Source: Leifsonia poae (GTDB lineage Bacteria > Actinomycetota > Actinomycetes > Actinomycetales > Microbacteriaceae). Taken from it: a stretch of DNA of 64,000 nt. Shown one piece after another: positions 17,548-25,036 of the stretch. Numbering within the stretch: the first letter of the stretch is position 1; each line of letters starts with the position of its first letter. The notes under the pieces are model-generated. The model did not search any database and was not told the origin of the DNA. It saw nothing but the letters and a program-made list of their open reading frames with translations. The stretch covers positions 1,488,001 through 1,552,000 of the forward strand of contig NZ_JAIHLP010000002.1 of the NCBI RefSeq assembly GCF_020009625.1. Reading direction: 5' to 3'. The translations under genes and the position numbers were made by a program.

Positions 17548-17582
17548 AAAGGCCCGGTGGATGCGTCCACCGGGCCTTTTTC
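17548..17582 (+). terminator. Rho-independent terminator of the GlcNAc importer operon
   Basis: A 14-bp perfect stem (17548-17561 with 17566-17579) around TGCG, followed by a run of T. The stem core GGCCCGGTGGATGC is nearly identical to the terminator at 18199-18228. Confidence 0.9.
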
Positions 17583-17603
17583 ACTGCGTTCGACGTCGTG
17601 CCA

Positions 17604-18065
17604 CTACTTGCATTCGTCGGTGACGCTCGTGACGCCGGACTGGAACGCCTTGAGCTTGTCCTGAAGCGCGCTGGGGTCGATCGACGTCGGATCGGCCACG
17701 CCTTTCTTGATGAACTCGGTGTAGTCGTCCACCGCGCCGGCCGCCTCCGAGGTGGCCTTCTTGACGTCGGCGTTGGTGATCTTCGCATCGATCGCCTGGA
17801 ACTTCGAGTCCAACTTCTCCATCAGCGCGGACGCTTTGGAGGGGTCGCTCATCGCCGACCCCAGTTCGCTCTGAATGCTGACGAATTCCTCGAAACCGCG
17901 CTTGACGATGTCGCACGCCTCGGAGTGCGACTGCGCGGGCTTGTCCCCGCCGGCCTTCGCGCCGCCGGAGCCGCCGGAGCCGCCGGCCGAACAGCCGGTC
18001 AGGGCGAAGACGGTGGCGAGTACAGCCGTGGCCGCGATCGTGTGTCGGTGTGCGTTCTTGTTCAT
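17604..18065 (-). CDS. Small secreted lipoprotein of unknown function
   Basis: 153-residue protein with a type II signal peptide ending in LTGC and a Gly/Ser-rich linker. The mature part is mostly alpha-helical and charged, with two cysteines (in SEACDIV and the C-terminal DECK) that could form a disulfide. No family was recognised. ATG 18065 is preceded by GAGGGG and gives a typical signal peptide; upstream in-frame codons would spoil it. The gene stands alone, flanked on both sides by near-identical GGTGGATGC-type hairpins at 17548 and 18199. Likely exposed on the outer face of the membrane; role unknown. Confidence 0.75.
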   Translation of the reverse strand: MNKNAHRHTIAATAVLATVFALTGCSAGGSGGSGGAKAGGDKPAQSHSEACDIVKRGFEEFVSIQSELGSAMSDPSKASALMEKLDSKFQAIDAKITNADVKKATSEAAGAVDDYTEFIKKGVADPTSIDPSALQDKLKAFQSGVTSVTDECK

Positions 18066-18198
18066 GTCATCCCCTCGAGTCGCGGCTGGTCGGCCGCGCC
18101 AAGCACCCCCCAAAATGGTCTGGTGCGCAGATACGAACATAGCGAATTCATAGGATGCTGTCATATCGCCTCGTGAACAGCTCAGGGGCGCACGGAAA

Positions 18199-18228
18199 AG
18201 GGCCCGGTGGATGCATCCACCGGGCCCT
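18199..18228 (-). terminator. Terminator of icd: 30-bp perfect palindrome
   Basis: A perfect 30-bp palindrome (18199-18228), read on the minus strand 18 bases after the icd stop and followed by TTTT. Its core GGATGCATCC matches the style of the other terminators in the window. Confidence 0.85.
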
Positions 18229-18245
18229 GAACACCTGTCTGACGA

Positions 18246-19460
18246 CTAGCCGAGTCGCGCTTTCAGGTTGTCGCCGATGGCCGCGAGGAACTCCTCGGTC
18301 GTCTGGTACGGCTGGTCCGGGCCGACCAGGAGCGCGAGGTCCTTGGTCATCTTGCCGGACTCGACCGTCTTGATGACCACGTCTTCGAGCGTGTGCGTGA
18401 AGTCGATCAGGTCCTGGTTGCCGTCGAGCTTGCCGCGGTGCGCAAGGCCGCGCGTCCAGGCGTAGATCGAGGCGATCGGGTTGGTCGACGTCGGCTTGCC
18501 CTGCTGGTGCTGGCGGTAGTGACGGGTGACCGTCCCGTGCGCGGCCTCCGCCTCGACGACCTTGCCGTCCGGCGTGGTGAGCACGCTGGTCATCAGGCCG
18601 AGCGAGCCGAAGCCCTGAGCCACGGTGTCGGACTGCACGTCACCGTCGTAGTTCTTGCAGGCCCAGACGTATCCGCCCTCCCACTTGAGGCTGGAGGCGA
18701 CCATGTCGTCGATCAGGCGGTGCTCGTAGGTGAGGCCGGCGGCGTCGAACCTCTCTTTGTACTCGGCGTCGAACACTTCCTGGAAGAGATCCTTGAAGCG
18801 GCCGTCGTACGCCTTGAGGATGGTGTTCTTCGTCGACAGGTAGACCGGGTACTGACGGTCGAGACCGTAGTTGAAGGAGGCGCGGGCGAAGTCGCGGATC
18901 GACGCATCCTGGTTGTACATCGCGAGCGCGACACCGGCTCCCGGCGCCTGGTAGACCTCGAACGATCGGGCCTCGCCGCCGTCGGAGGGGGTGAAGCTCA
19001 GGGTGAGCGTGCCCGGGCCATCGAAGGTGAAATCGGTGGCGCGGTACTGGTCGCCGAACGCATGACGACCGATGACGATCGGCTTGTTCCAGCCGGGGAC
19101 CAGCCGCGGGATGTTCGAGATGATGATCGGCTCACGGAACACGACGCCGCCGAGGATGTTGCGGATCGTCCCGTTCGGGCTGCGCCACATCTTCTTCAGG
19201 CCGAACTCCTCAACGCGCGCCTCATCGGGCGTGATGGTGGCGCACTTCACGCCGACACCGTGCTTCAGGATGGCGTTGGCCGCATCCACGGTGATCTGGT
19301 CGTCGGTCTCGTCGCGCTTCTGGATGCCGAGGTCGTAGTACTCGAGGTTCACGTCGAGGTACGGGTGGATGAGCGAATCTTTGATGGCCTGCCAGATGAT
19401 GCGCGTCATCTCGTCGCCGTCGAGCTCGACGACGGTGCCTTCAACCTTGATCTTTTCCAA
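18246..19460 (-). CDS. icd: NADP-dependent isocitrate dehydrogenase
   Basis: 404-residue TCA-cycle enzyme converting isocitrate to 2-oxoglutarate, of the dimeric subgroup related to eukaryotic IDH1/2 ([15 protein letters not shown]-terminus, [29 protein letters not shown]), not the 740-residue monomeric IDH of many actinobacteria. The substrate-binding motif [15 protein letters not shown] is intact. The start is read as TTG 19460, six bases after an AGGAG site; there is no ATG or GTG at this position. It is monocistronic with a strong palindromic terminator. Confidence 0.95.
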   Translation of the reverse strand: MEKIKVEGTVVELDGDEMTRIIWQAIKDSLIHPYLDVNLEYYDLGIQKRDETDDQITVDAANAILKHGVGVKCATITPDEARVEEFGLKKMWRSPNGTIRNILGGVVFREPIIISNIPRLVPGWNKPIVIGRHAFGDQYRATDFTFDGPGTLTLSFTPSDGGEARSFEVYQAPGAGVALAMYNQDASIRDFARASFNYGLDRQYPVYLSTKNTILKAYDGRFKDLFQEVFDAEYKERFDAAGLTYEHRLIDDMVASSLKWEGGYVWACKNYDGDVQSDTVAQGFGSLGLMTSVLTTPDGKVVEAEAAHGTVTRHYRQHQQGKPTSTNPIASIYAWTRGLAHRGKLDGNQDLIDFTHTLEDVVIKTVESGKMTKDLALLVGPDQPYQTTEEFLAAIGDNLKARLG

Positions 19461-19620
19461 TGGATCTCCTCAAGTCTGTGCCATGTTTTGGCCGAGAACA
19501 GCTTACCCGAGTCGAGCAACTATCTTGACATCGAGATAGTTTTCTGTGCATTCTCCCTGCGAGCCACAGGAGTGCGCTGTCAGCGAAACCGACGACTATG
19601 CCCGCGTCACCCGCGCGGGT

Positions 19621-19626
19621 TACCCT
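19621..19626 (+). promoter_or_regulatory. -10 box of leaderless GNAT gene
   Basis: TACCCT six bases before ATG 19633, with no Shine-Dalgarno sequence in between. This supports ATG 19633 over the upstream in-frame codon at 19546. Confidence 0.55.
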
Positions 19627-19632
19627 TTCGTC

Positions 19633-20085
19633 ATGGCTGAGTTGAGACTGGAAGAGTTGAGCGCGTCGAACGTCGTGGCGGCGAACGCCCTCACGATGAA
19701 GCCGGGGCAGGAGCAGTTCGTCGCTCCGGTCTCGTACTCGGCGGCAGCCGCCGTGACCAACCCGGTGACCTCGTGGCAGCGCGTCGTTCGCGACGGCGAC
19801 GAAGTCGTCGCGTTCATCATGGGCAACTTCGACCCGAACGCCGAGAGCGAAGAGTTCCGCTCGATCCTCTGGCGCATCAACGTCGACGCCGAAGACCAGG
19901 GGCGCGGCGTCGGAACGTTCGCTGTACAGGCGCTGGCCGACGAAGCGCGAGCCCGCGGGCTCGACCGCATCTACGTGATCTGGGAGCCTGGAGAGCTCGG
20001 CCCGGAACAGTTCTTCCTGCGCAGCGGGTTCCTGCCCATCGGCGAGACCCAGTACGGCGAGACGATCGGTGCCCTCGACCTCTGA
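19633..20085 (+). CDS. GNAT-family N-acetyltransferase
   Basis: 150-residue acyl-CoA-dependent acetyltransferase. The acetyl-CoA pyrophosphate loop is visible as EDQGRGVGTFAVQAL after the beta-4 strand LWRINVDA, and the C-terminal GFLPIGETQYGE fits motif B. The length is normal for a single GNAT domain. ATG 19633 is chosen for the leaderless promoter arrangement; the open frame starts earlier at 19546. The gene overlaps the alkyltransferase-like gene by 17 bp and is probably co-expressed with it. Substrate (amine, protein or small molecule) cannot be predicted. Confidence 0.85.
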   Translation: MAELRLEELSASNVVAANALTMKPGQEQFVAPVSYSAAAAVTNPVTSWQRVVRDGDEVVAFIMGNFDPNAESEEFRSILWRINVDAEDQGRGVGTFAVQALADEARARGLDRIYVIWEPGELGPEQFFLRSGFLPIGETQYGETIGALDL

Positions 20086-20401
20086 TCCGCGCGCGCTCGA
20101 GGAGGAGCCCTTCGTCGACCGCGTGCTCGCCGTCGTCGAGTCCATCCCGCCCGGCCGAGTGATGACCTACGGCGATGTCGCGGCGACTCTCGGTTCACGG
20201 GCAGCGCGGATGGTCGGACAGATCATGGCGTACTACGGCTCGGATGTGCCCTGGTGGCGGGTCGTGCGCGCCAGCGGGCATCCCCCGGCGAACCACGAGC
20301 ACATCGCGCTGCCCTTGTACCGCGCCGAGTCGACCCCACTGCTGGGCGTCGGCGGCGCCGCCTACCGCGTCGATGTGAAGCGGGCCAGGTATACGCCCTG
20401 A
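20069..20401 (+). CDS. Alkyltransferase-like protein (ATL), MGMT fold
   Basis: 110-residue DNA-binding domain of the O6-alkylguanine-DNA alkyltransferase family. The helix-turn-helix and arginine finger region (PPGRVMTYGDVAATLGSRAARMVGQIM) is well conserved, but the catalytic PCHR motif reads VPWWRVV, with Trp in place of the alkyl-accepting Cys. That is the signature of ATL proteins, which bind and flag O6-alkylguanine lesions for nucleotide excision repair and cannot remove the alkyl group. GTG 20069 overlaps the GNAT gene. Confidence 0.9.
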   Translation: MPSTSDPRALEEEPFVDRVLAVVESIPPGRVMTYGDVAATLGSRAARMVGQIMAYYGSDVPWWRVVRASGHPPANHEHIALPLYRAESTPLLGVGGAAYRVDVKRARYTP

Positions 20402-20486
20402 GGCGAAGATCATCCGTAAGACCGATGAATCACACAGAATCATCCGCTTGAGTGGAACTCCACAGCTTGCATTCTCGGGAGATCAC

Positions 20487-20906
20487 GTGCGCCATATCCG
20501 ACTCGCCGGTCTTCTCGTGGCCACCTCGGCGACGGCGATCGCCCTCAGCGGATGCTCCGTCATCGCCGCTTTCACGCCCCACGTCGACTCCGACATCTTC
20601 GACACGGCGAAAGAGCTCACCCCGAGCGTCACCGCCGCGTTCGGCTCGCCCGCCTTCATTCCCGCCGACGCCACGATCATCCGGGTCGATTACGACACCG
20701 AAGGAACGGGCGCCATCCTCACGTACACCTCGAAGACGCATTTCGCCGCCGGAACCTGCACCAAGACCACGTCGATCCCCAAACCGAGCGTGCAAGACAG
20801 CTGGTGGCCGGTCGATGGGATGCCCAAGGAGGCCCAGAGCTGCCCGGGCGGGTGGGCCGCCTTCGCCATCGGCGACCAGGTGTACGCCAGCGTCGCCAAG
20901 AACTGA
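20487..20906 (+). CDS. Small lipoprotein of unknown function
   Basis: 139-residue predicted lipoprotein: short basic N-terminus (VRHIRLAGLLV), hydrophobic core and lipobox LSGC. The mature part contains two further cysteines (GTCTKTT-like and QSCPGG regions) and a C-terminal domain ending DQVYASVAKN; no family recognised. GTG 20487 has GGGAG at seven bases' distance and gives a normal signal peptide, better than the upstream in-frame GTG at 20448. The IS481-type element is inserted 32 bp after its stop, so any original terminator between it and the convergent kinase gene has been displaced. Confidence 0.7.
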   Translation: MRHIRLAGLLVATSATAIALSGCSVIAAFTPHVDSDIFDTAKELTPSVTAAFGSPAFIPADATIIRVDYDTEGTGAILTYTSKTHFAAGTCTKTTSIPKPSVQDSWWPVDGMPKEAQSCPGGWAAFAIGDQVYASVAKN

Positions 20907-20938
20907 CCCGGTGCCCCGCCGCGCGTCGGCGGCACGCG

Positions 20939-20944
20939 ACTAGG
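20939..20944. repeat. IS target duplication, left copy
   Basis: ACTAGG, repeated at 22041-22046. It fits the NCTAGN six-base target known for Bordetella IS481. Confidence 0.9.
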
Positions 20945-20957
20945 TGTAGTGCCCAGG
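20945..20957. repeat. Left inverted repeat of the IS
   Basis: TGTAGTGCCCAGG, perfect inverse of 22028-22040. Confidence 0.95.
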
Positions 20958-21049
20958 GACGTTGTTTGATTTGGCATCCGTGACATGGCGAGAACCTCCG
21001 GGCCAGAGTGGGAGTTGCTTAGACACTCACTCGAAACCTGGAGGTTCTC

Positions 21050-22045
21050 GTGTCTCACGGTAATGCGGCTTTGACGCCGCGGCAAAGGTTGCGTGTTGCG
21101 CGACTGATCATCGACGAGGGCTGGACCGTCGCTGCGGCGGCTGACTACTTCCGTGTTTCGTGGCCGACCGCCGCGAAATGGGCACGCCGCTACGTCGAAC
21201 TCGGCCCGGAGGGGATGACAGATCGGTCCTCCCGCCCGCACGCGCATCCGAATCGGACCCCGCAGCTGCTGGTGAAGAAGATCGTGCATCTGCGGATCAA
21301 GAAACGCCTTGGTCCGGTGCAAATCGCTGGCCGGCTGGGGATGCCGGCGTCGACCGTTCACGCGGTTCTGGTGCGTTGCCGTCTCAACCGGCTCACCCAT
21401 GTCGATGTGAAGACCGGGGAACCGGCCCGACGTTACGAACACGACTACCCCGGATCGCTGATCCATGTCGATGTGAAGAAGCTCGGCAACATCCCCGACG
21501 GCGGCGGGTGGCGGTTCGTCGGCCGAGCCCAGGGCGACAGGAATCGGGCGAAGACGCCGCGCAAAGACCGCAACCAGTACTACAACCCGAAGATGCGACA
21601 CGCGTTCGTGCACACCGTGATCGATGACCATTCCCGCGTCGCCTACGCCGAGATCCACGACGACGAACGCGCTGAGACTGCGATCGGAGTCCTCCAACGG
21701 GCGACGTCCTGGTTCGCCGATCGTGGAGTCCGCGTCGAACGCGTCCTCTCCGACAACGGCTCCGCCTACCGCTCCCACGCCTGGCGACACGCCTGCACGG
21801 ACCTCGGCATCCGCCCGAAGTTCACCCGCCCCTACCGGCCGCAAACGAACGGCAAAATCGAACGCTTCCACCGCACGATGAGCGACGGATGGGCATTCGC
21901 CCGCCACTACAACTCCGAGTCAGCCCGCCGCGCAGCCCTCCCCGCCTGGCTCCATCACTACAATCAACACCGACCCCACACCGCCACCGGAAAGCTCCCG
22001 CCCATCACCCGGCTATCGAGCAACCTACCTGGGCACTACAACTAG
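21050..22045 (+). CDS. IS481-family transposase
   Basis: 331-residue DDE transposase. N-terminal helix-turn-helix domains (LTPRQRLRVARLIIDEGWTV, about residues 8-60) are followed by the catalytic RNase-H-like core: D in LIHVDVKKLG, D in VLSDNGSAY and E in NGKIERFHRT. The reading frame is intact, starting at GTG 21050 ten bases after a GGAGG run. The last Asn codon and the TAG stop lie at 22040-22045, beyond the inverted repeat, so they are supplied by the ACTAGG target duplication. Confidence 0.95.
   Translation: MSHGNAALTPRQRLRVARLIIDEGWTVAAAADYFRVSWPTAAKWARRYVELGPEGMTDRSSRPHAHPNRTPQLLVKKIVHLRIKKRLGPVQIAGRLGMPASTVHAVLVRCRLNRLTHVDVKTGEPARRYEHDYPGSLIHVDVKKLGNIPDGGGWRFVGRAQGDRNRAKTPRKDRNQYYNPKMRHAFVHTVIDDHSRVAYAEIHDDERAETAIGVLQRATSWFADRGVRVERVLSDNGSAYRSHAWRHACTDLGIRPKFTRPYRPQTNGKIERFHRTMSDGWAFARHYNSESARRAALPAWLHHYNQHRPHTATGKLPPITRLSSNLPGHYN
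22028..22040. repeat. Right inverted repeat of the IS
   Basis: CCTGGGCACTACA, perfect inverse of the left end; it encodes the last residues of the transposase. Confidence 0.95.
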
Positions 22046-22046
22046 G
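22041..22046. repeat. IS target duplication, right copy
   Basis: ACTAGG. On the minus strand it contains the TAG stop of the histidine kinase; on the plus strand it contains the TAG stop of the transposase. Confidence 0.9.
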
Positions 22047-23805
22047 TCAGAGGGATCGTCAGCTCGACGATGGTACCGAGGCCGGCCACGGACTGCACCT
22101 CGGCGTGACCGTCGACCGCCTCGACCCGGTCGCGCACACCTTCGAGTCCGCCACCGGGTTCCACCCGCGCGCCGCCCTGTCCGTCATCCTTGACGACGAC
22201 GGAGACCGTGTGGTCGCTGCGGGTCACGGTGACGGCGCAATTGCGGGCGCCGGAGTGCTTCGCCGCGTTGGCCAGGCACTCGGCCACGCAGTAGTAGATC
22301 GTCTCTTCCACCACTTCGCTGAGCCGGTCCGGGATCTCCACCCGCACCTCCACCGGCAGGTGGCTGCGCTGTGCCAGTTCGTCGATGGCCGAGCGAAGGT
22401 CGCCGTCCGTGAGCACGGTCGGGTGGATTCCGCGGGCCAGCTCTCGCAGCTCGCGCAGCGCATCCGCCAGCTGCGCCGACGCGCGTTCGAGGTCGGCGAC
22501 GAGCTCCCCGTGACCGGCCGACTGCGCTTTCGATGTCGCGATGCGCAGGCCGATCGCCAGAGACACGAGCTGCTGCTGGGAGCCGTCGTGCAGGTCGCGC
22601 TCCAGCCGGCGACGAGCCAGGTACCCCTCCTCCACGATGCGCAGGCGGGAGTCGCGCACCTCCTGCAGCGTGCGCTCCAACCGGTGACGCAGTCGGTCAT
22701 TGTCCACCGAGAGCAGCAGAGCGGAGGAGACGGCGTCGAGCAGACGGTCATCCTGGCTGAGAGCCACGTCGTGCTCGATCAGGGCGATCGGGCCCTGATC
22801 GGAGTCGATGTCGAGCGTCGAGCGTCCCGGACGGTCGACGACGCTGCCGTTGGGCCGGCGCTCTCCGCCGGAGGTCTCGTAGCCGTTGAGCTGTTCATCC
22901 CACCAGTAGACCCGCAGGGAGTTGTCGTGCAGTGTGCGTGCGAGGCTCGACTCCCAGAGCGAGCGGTCGACCTTGTCGCGGGCGACGATCACGAGGTCGG
23001 CGACCCGGGAGCGCAGCCCGCGCGCGTAGAACACCCCGGCCACGAACGACGGCGGGATGAGCGCGATCGCGAACGGTGGGATGAACTGCAGCCAACCGCT
23101 GTCCCAGTCGAGCGCGAAACTGAGCGAGTCCTGCACGGTGCCGTAGCACCAGAGCAGCAGCGCCAGGGGCATCACGAACGCCACCCGCCGCGCGGGAAGG
23201 GTGCTCGACACCCACCGCATCGTCAGCCGCACCGCCACCGTGAGCATCAGGGCGAGCCCGACGACGCGCCAGGCGACTCCCAACCAGAAGTCGGCGTCTT
23301 CGCTGGGCAGCACGGCGTAGACGTTCGTCACACAGCCGCAGTCGGCGGGAGCGGGCGACGAGAACAACAGGATTCCCACGAATCGCACGAGGAAGGCCGC
23401 CATCACGACGAGCACCACGATGCGGTCGAACCGGGCGAGGATGCGACCGCCCGGGTAGCAGAGCACGAGGATGCCGACGAGCACCGCCCACAGATCGGTG
23501 ACGCCCTCCAGCACCGGCCACACCCAGCCGTTCGAGCGGGTGATCGGATACCAGGCGCCCGCCGCCCAGAACAGCGAGGCACCGACCATCACCCAACCCG
23601 CGATCGGGCTGCGCACGATCTTCCAGGCGATGATCGCGCAGACCGCGTAATCGACACCCACGAGCACGAAGACGATTGCCCATCCGAGACCCTGCGGCCG
23701 AGGGCCGTAGTCGCCGGTGACCGCGCTCACCACCTGGGCGAGCACGTTCGAGCCGATGGCCAGCACCACGGCGAGCGCGCGGAGCCAGATGCGCGCGGCC
23801 CTCAT
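22042..23805 (-). CDS. Membrane sensor histidine kinase (HisKA_3 / LiaS-NarX type)
   Basis: 587-residue kinase. About eight hydrophobic segments (residues 5-260) are followed by a linker of about 110 residues, a HisKA_3 dimerisation helix with the phospho-accepting His in ERDLHDGSQQQL (about H406), and a HATPase_c domain (ECLANAAKHSGA N box; DDGQGG and GGLEGVRDRV G boxes). ATG 23805 begins one base after the response regulator stop. Its own stop codon coincides with the IS target duplication, so the coding sequence survived insertion unchanged. It should phosphorylate the LuxR-type regulator encoded just upstream; the stimulus is unknown, though the polytopic N-terminus suggests a membrane-borne one. 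Confidence 0.93.
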   Translation of the reverse strand: MRAARIWLRALAVVLAIGSNVLAQVVSAVTGDYGPRPQGLGWAIVFVLVGVDYAVCAIIAWKIVRSPIAGWVMVGASLFWAAGAWYPITRSNGWVWPVLEGVTDLWAVLVGILVLCYPGGRILARFDRIVVLVVMAAFLVRFVGILLFSSPAPADCGCVTNVYAVLPSEDADFWLGVAWRVVGLALMLTVAVRLTMRWVSSTLPARRVAFVMPLALLLWCYGTVQDSLSFALDWDSGWLQFIPPFAIALIPPSFVAGVFYARGLRSRVADLVIVARDKVDRSLWESSLARTLHDNSLRVYWWDEQLNGYETSGGERRPNGSVVDRPGRSTLDIDSDQGPIALIEHDVALSQDDRLLDAVSSALLLSVDNDRLRHRLERTLQEVRDSRLRIVEEGYLARRRLERDLHDGSQQQLVSLAIGLRIATSKAQSAGHGELVADLERASAQLADALRELRELARGIHPTVLTDGDLRSAIDELAQRSHLPVEVRVEIPDRLSEVVEETIYYCVAECLANAAKHSGARNCAVTVTRSDHTVSVVVKDDGQGGARVEPGGGLEGVRDRVEAVDGHAEVQSVAGLGTIVELTIPLT

Positions 23806-23806
23806 C

Positions 23807-24490
23807 TCAGCTGTCCCGGCCGAGGAAGCGCAGCACGGCGAGCACGCGCCGGTGACCCTCGGCGGAGTCTTCCACATCGAGTTTGGCCATGATGTGACCG
23901 ATGTGCGACTCCACGGTGCGCAGGCTCAGATGCAGCTCGGCCGCGATGCCCGCGTTCGACTTGCCTTCCGCCATCAGCCGGATGACGTCGCGTTCGCGCG
24001 CCGACAGCGTATCGAGCGACGCTTCGGCGGTGTGTCCGCTGACCAGCAGCGAGACGACCTCCGGGTCGACGACGGAGCCGCCGGCAGCGACCGAGCGCAC
24101 CGCATTGACGAGGGTGTCCGCGTCCGCCACGCGGTCTTTGAGCAGATAGCCGGTGCCGCTGCCCGCGCTCATCGCCCGGATCGCGTACGCGGCCGTGGTG
24201 TACATCGAGAGCAGCAGAACGCCGACGGTGGAGCCGGAGGCGCGGAGCTGTTCGAGCGCCCGGAGACCCTCATCGGTGTGCGTCGGGGGCATCTTGATGT
24301 CGAGCACGACGGCGTCGATGCCGGAGTCGGCGGAGACGACGGCGAGAAGCTCCTCGGCCGTGTCGACCGACGAAACGACCTCGACCCCGCTGGCGCGAAG
24401 GATCTGGCCGATCCCCTCTCTCAGGAGGACGGCGTCATCGGCGACAGCGACCCGAAGCGCGCGAGATTCTCTATTGACACCCGCAAACAC
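23807..24490 (-). CDS. NarL/LuxR-family response regulator
   Basis: 227-residue two-component regulator. The receiver domain has acidic VADDAV, phospho-Asp in VVLDIKMPP and the conserved Lys in YLLKDR. The C-terminal LuxR helix-turn-helix (LSARERDVIRLMAEGKSNAG, about residues 160-215) binds DNA. The start is GTG 24490, five bases after the stop of the stand-alone receiver gene, and it is followed one base later by the histidine kinase; the three form one operon. Targets are not identifiable here. Confidence 0.93.
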   Translation of the reverse strand: MFAGVNRESRALRVAVADDAVLLREGIGQILRASGVEVVSSVDTAEELLAVVSADSGIDAVVLDIKMPPTHTDEGLRALEQLRASGSTVGVLLLSMYTTAAYAIRAMSAGSGTGYLLKDRVADADTLVNAVRSVAAGGSVVDPEVVSLLVSGHTAEASLDTLSARERDVIRLMAEGKSNAGIAAELHLSLRTVESHIGHIMAKLDVEDSAEGHRRVLAVLRFLGRDS

Positions 24491-24495
24491 GCCGC

Positions 24496-24855
24496 TTACC
24501 TTAGCAGGCTGCGGATCGCCTCGCCGGTCAGTTCCGCTTTGCTGATGAAGCCTTCCGCCCCACTCTCTTCGACCCGGTGGCCGTAGTCACGCGAAGCCCG
24601 GCTCGATGTGAGCACGACGGCCGCACCAGTGGCATGCATGGCGGGAACCAGATCGAAGCCGCTGGCATCGGGCAGGCCGACATCGAGCAGGACGAGATCG
24701 GGAGCGAGTCGACGGCTCACCTCGATGCCACCGCGACCGGTGTCGGCGTCGCCGACGACAGCGAAGCGTTCGAGCCGGAGCAATTCGGTGGCCTGTGCGC
24801 GGAATCGTGCGTGGTCGTCGACGATCACAACACGGAGGCACATGTCCACCATCAT
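24496..24855 (-). CDS. Stand-alone receiver domain protein (CheY-like)
   Basis: 119-residue single receiver domain: acidic pair in VVIVDDHARF, phospho-Asp in LVLLDVGLPD, Thr/Ser in VVLTSS and Lys in FISKAEL. No output domain is present. It is first in the operon with the LuxR regulator and kinase, so it could act as a phosphate sink or competitor for the kinase, or as a protein-binding switch. ATG 24855 and ATG 24843 are both possible; the conserved strand begins right after the second. Neither has a good ribosome site. Confidence 0.85.
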   Translation of the reverse strand: MMVDMCLRVVIVDDHARFRAQATELLRLERFAVVGDADTGRGGIEVSRRLAPDLVLLDVGLPDASGFDLVPAMHATGAAVVLTSSRASRDYGHRVEESGAEGFISKAELTGEAIRSLLR

Positions 24856-25036
24856 CGCGTGTGGAGGGCCTGAGGCGCATCCGTGCTACCACCGAGCCGA
24901 AACAGGGGGCCCCCCGGATGCGGGGTTTCTGGGCGAAGGCCACCATGACTACTACGCCGACCAGAACCCGAGGGATGCCGGCTGGCCCGACAGGCGGCAT
25001 CCCCTGGTCTCAGCGCGACAGCGAGGAGAAAGGCAC

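Larger units (their letters stand above)
20945..22040 (+). mobile_element. Complete IS481-family insertion sequence (1096 bp)
   Basis: Bounded by 13-bp inverted repeats TGTAGTGCCCAGG (20945-20957) and CCTGGGCACTACA (22028-22040) and by six-base ACTAGG duplications. It carries one DDE transposase. Intact ends and perfect duplications suggest a recent, possibly still mobile, copy. Removing it and one duplication leaves the lipoprotein and histidine kinase genes convergent and about 40 bp apart. Confidence 0.95.

Noticed and set aside
15770..17623. 617-residue open frame as a genuine fused permease.
   Set aside because: Everything after about residue 283 is Arg/Pro/Asp-rich antiphase reading of the next permease, with no family sequence.
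24608..25036. N-terminal extension of the decarboxylase-like protein into the receiver gene.
   Set aside because: The extension is antisense to the receiver domain and unconserved; ATG 25037 has a GAGGAG site.
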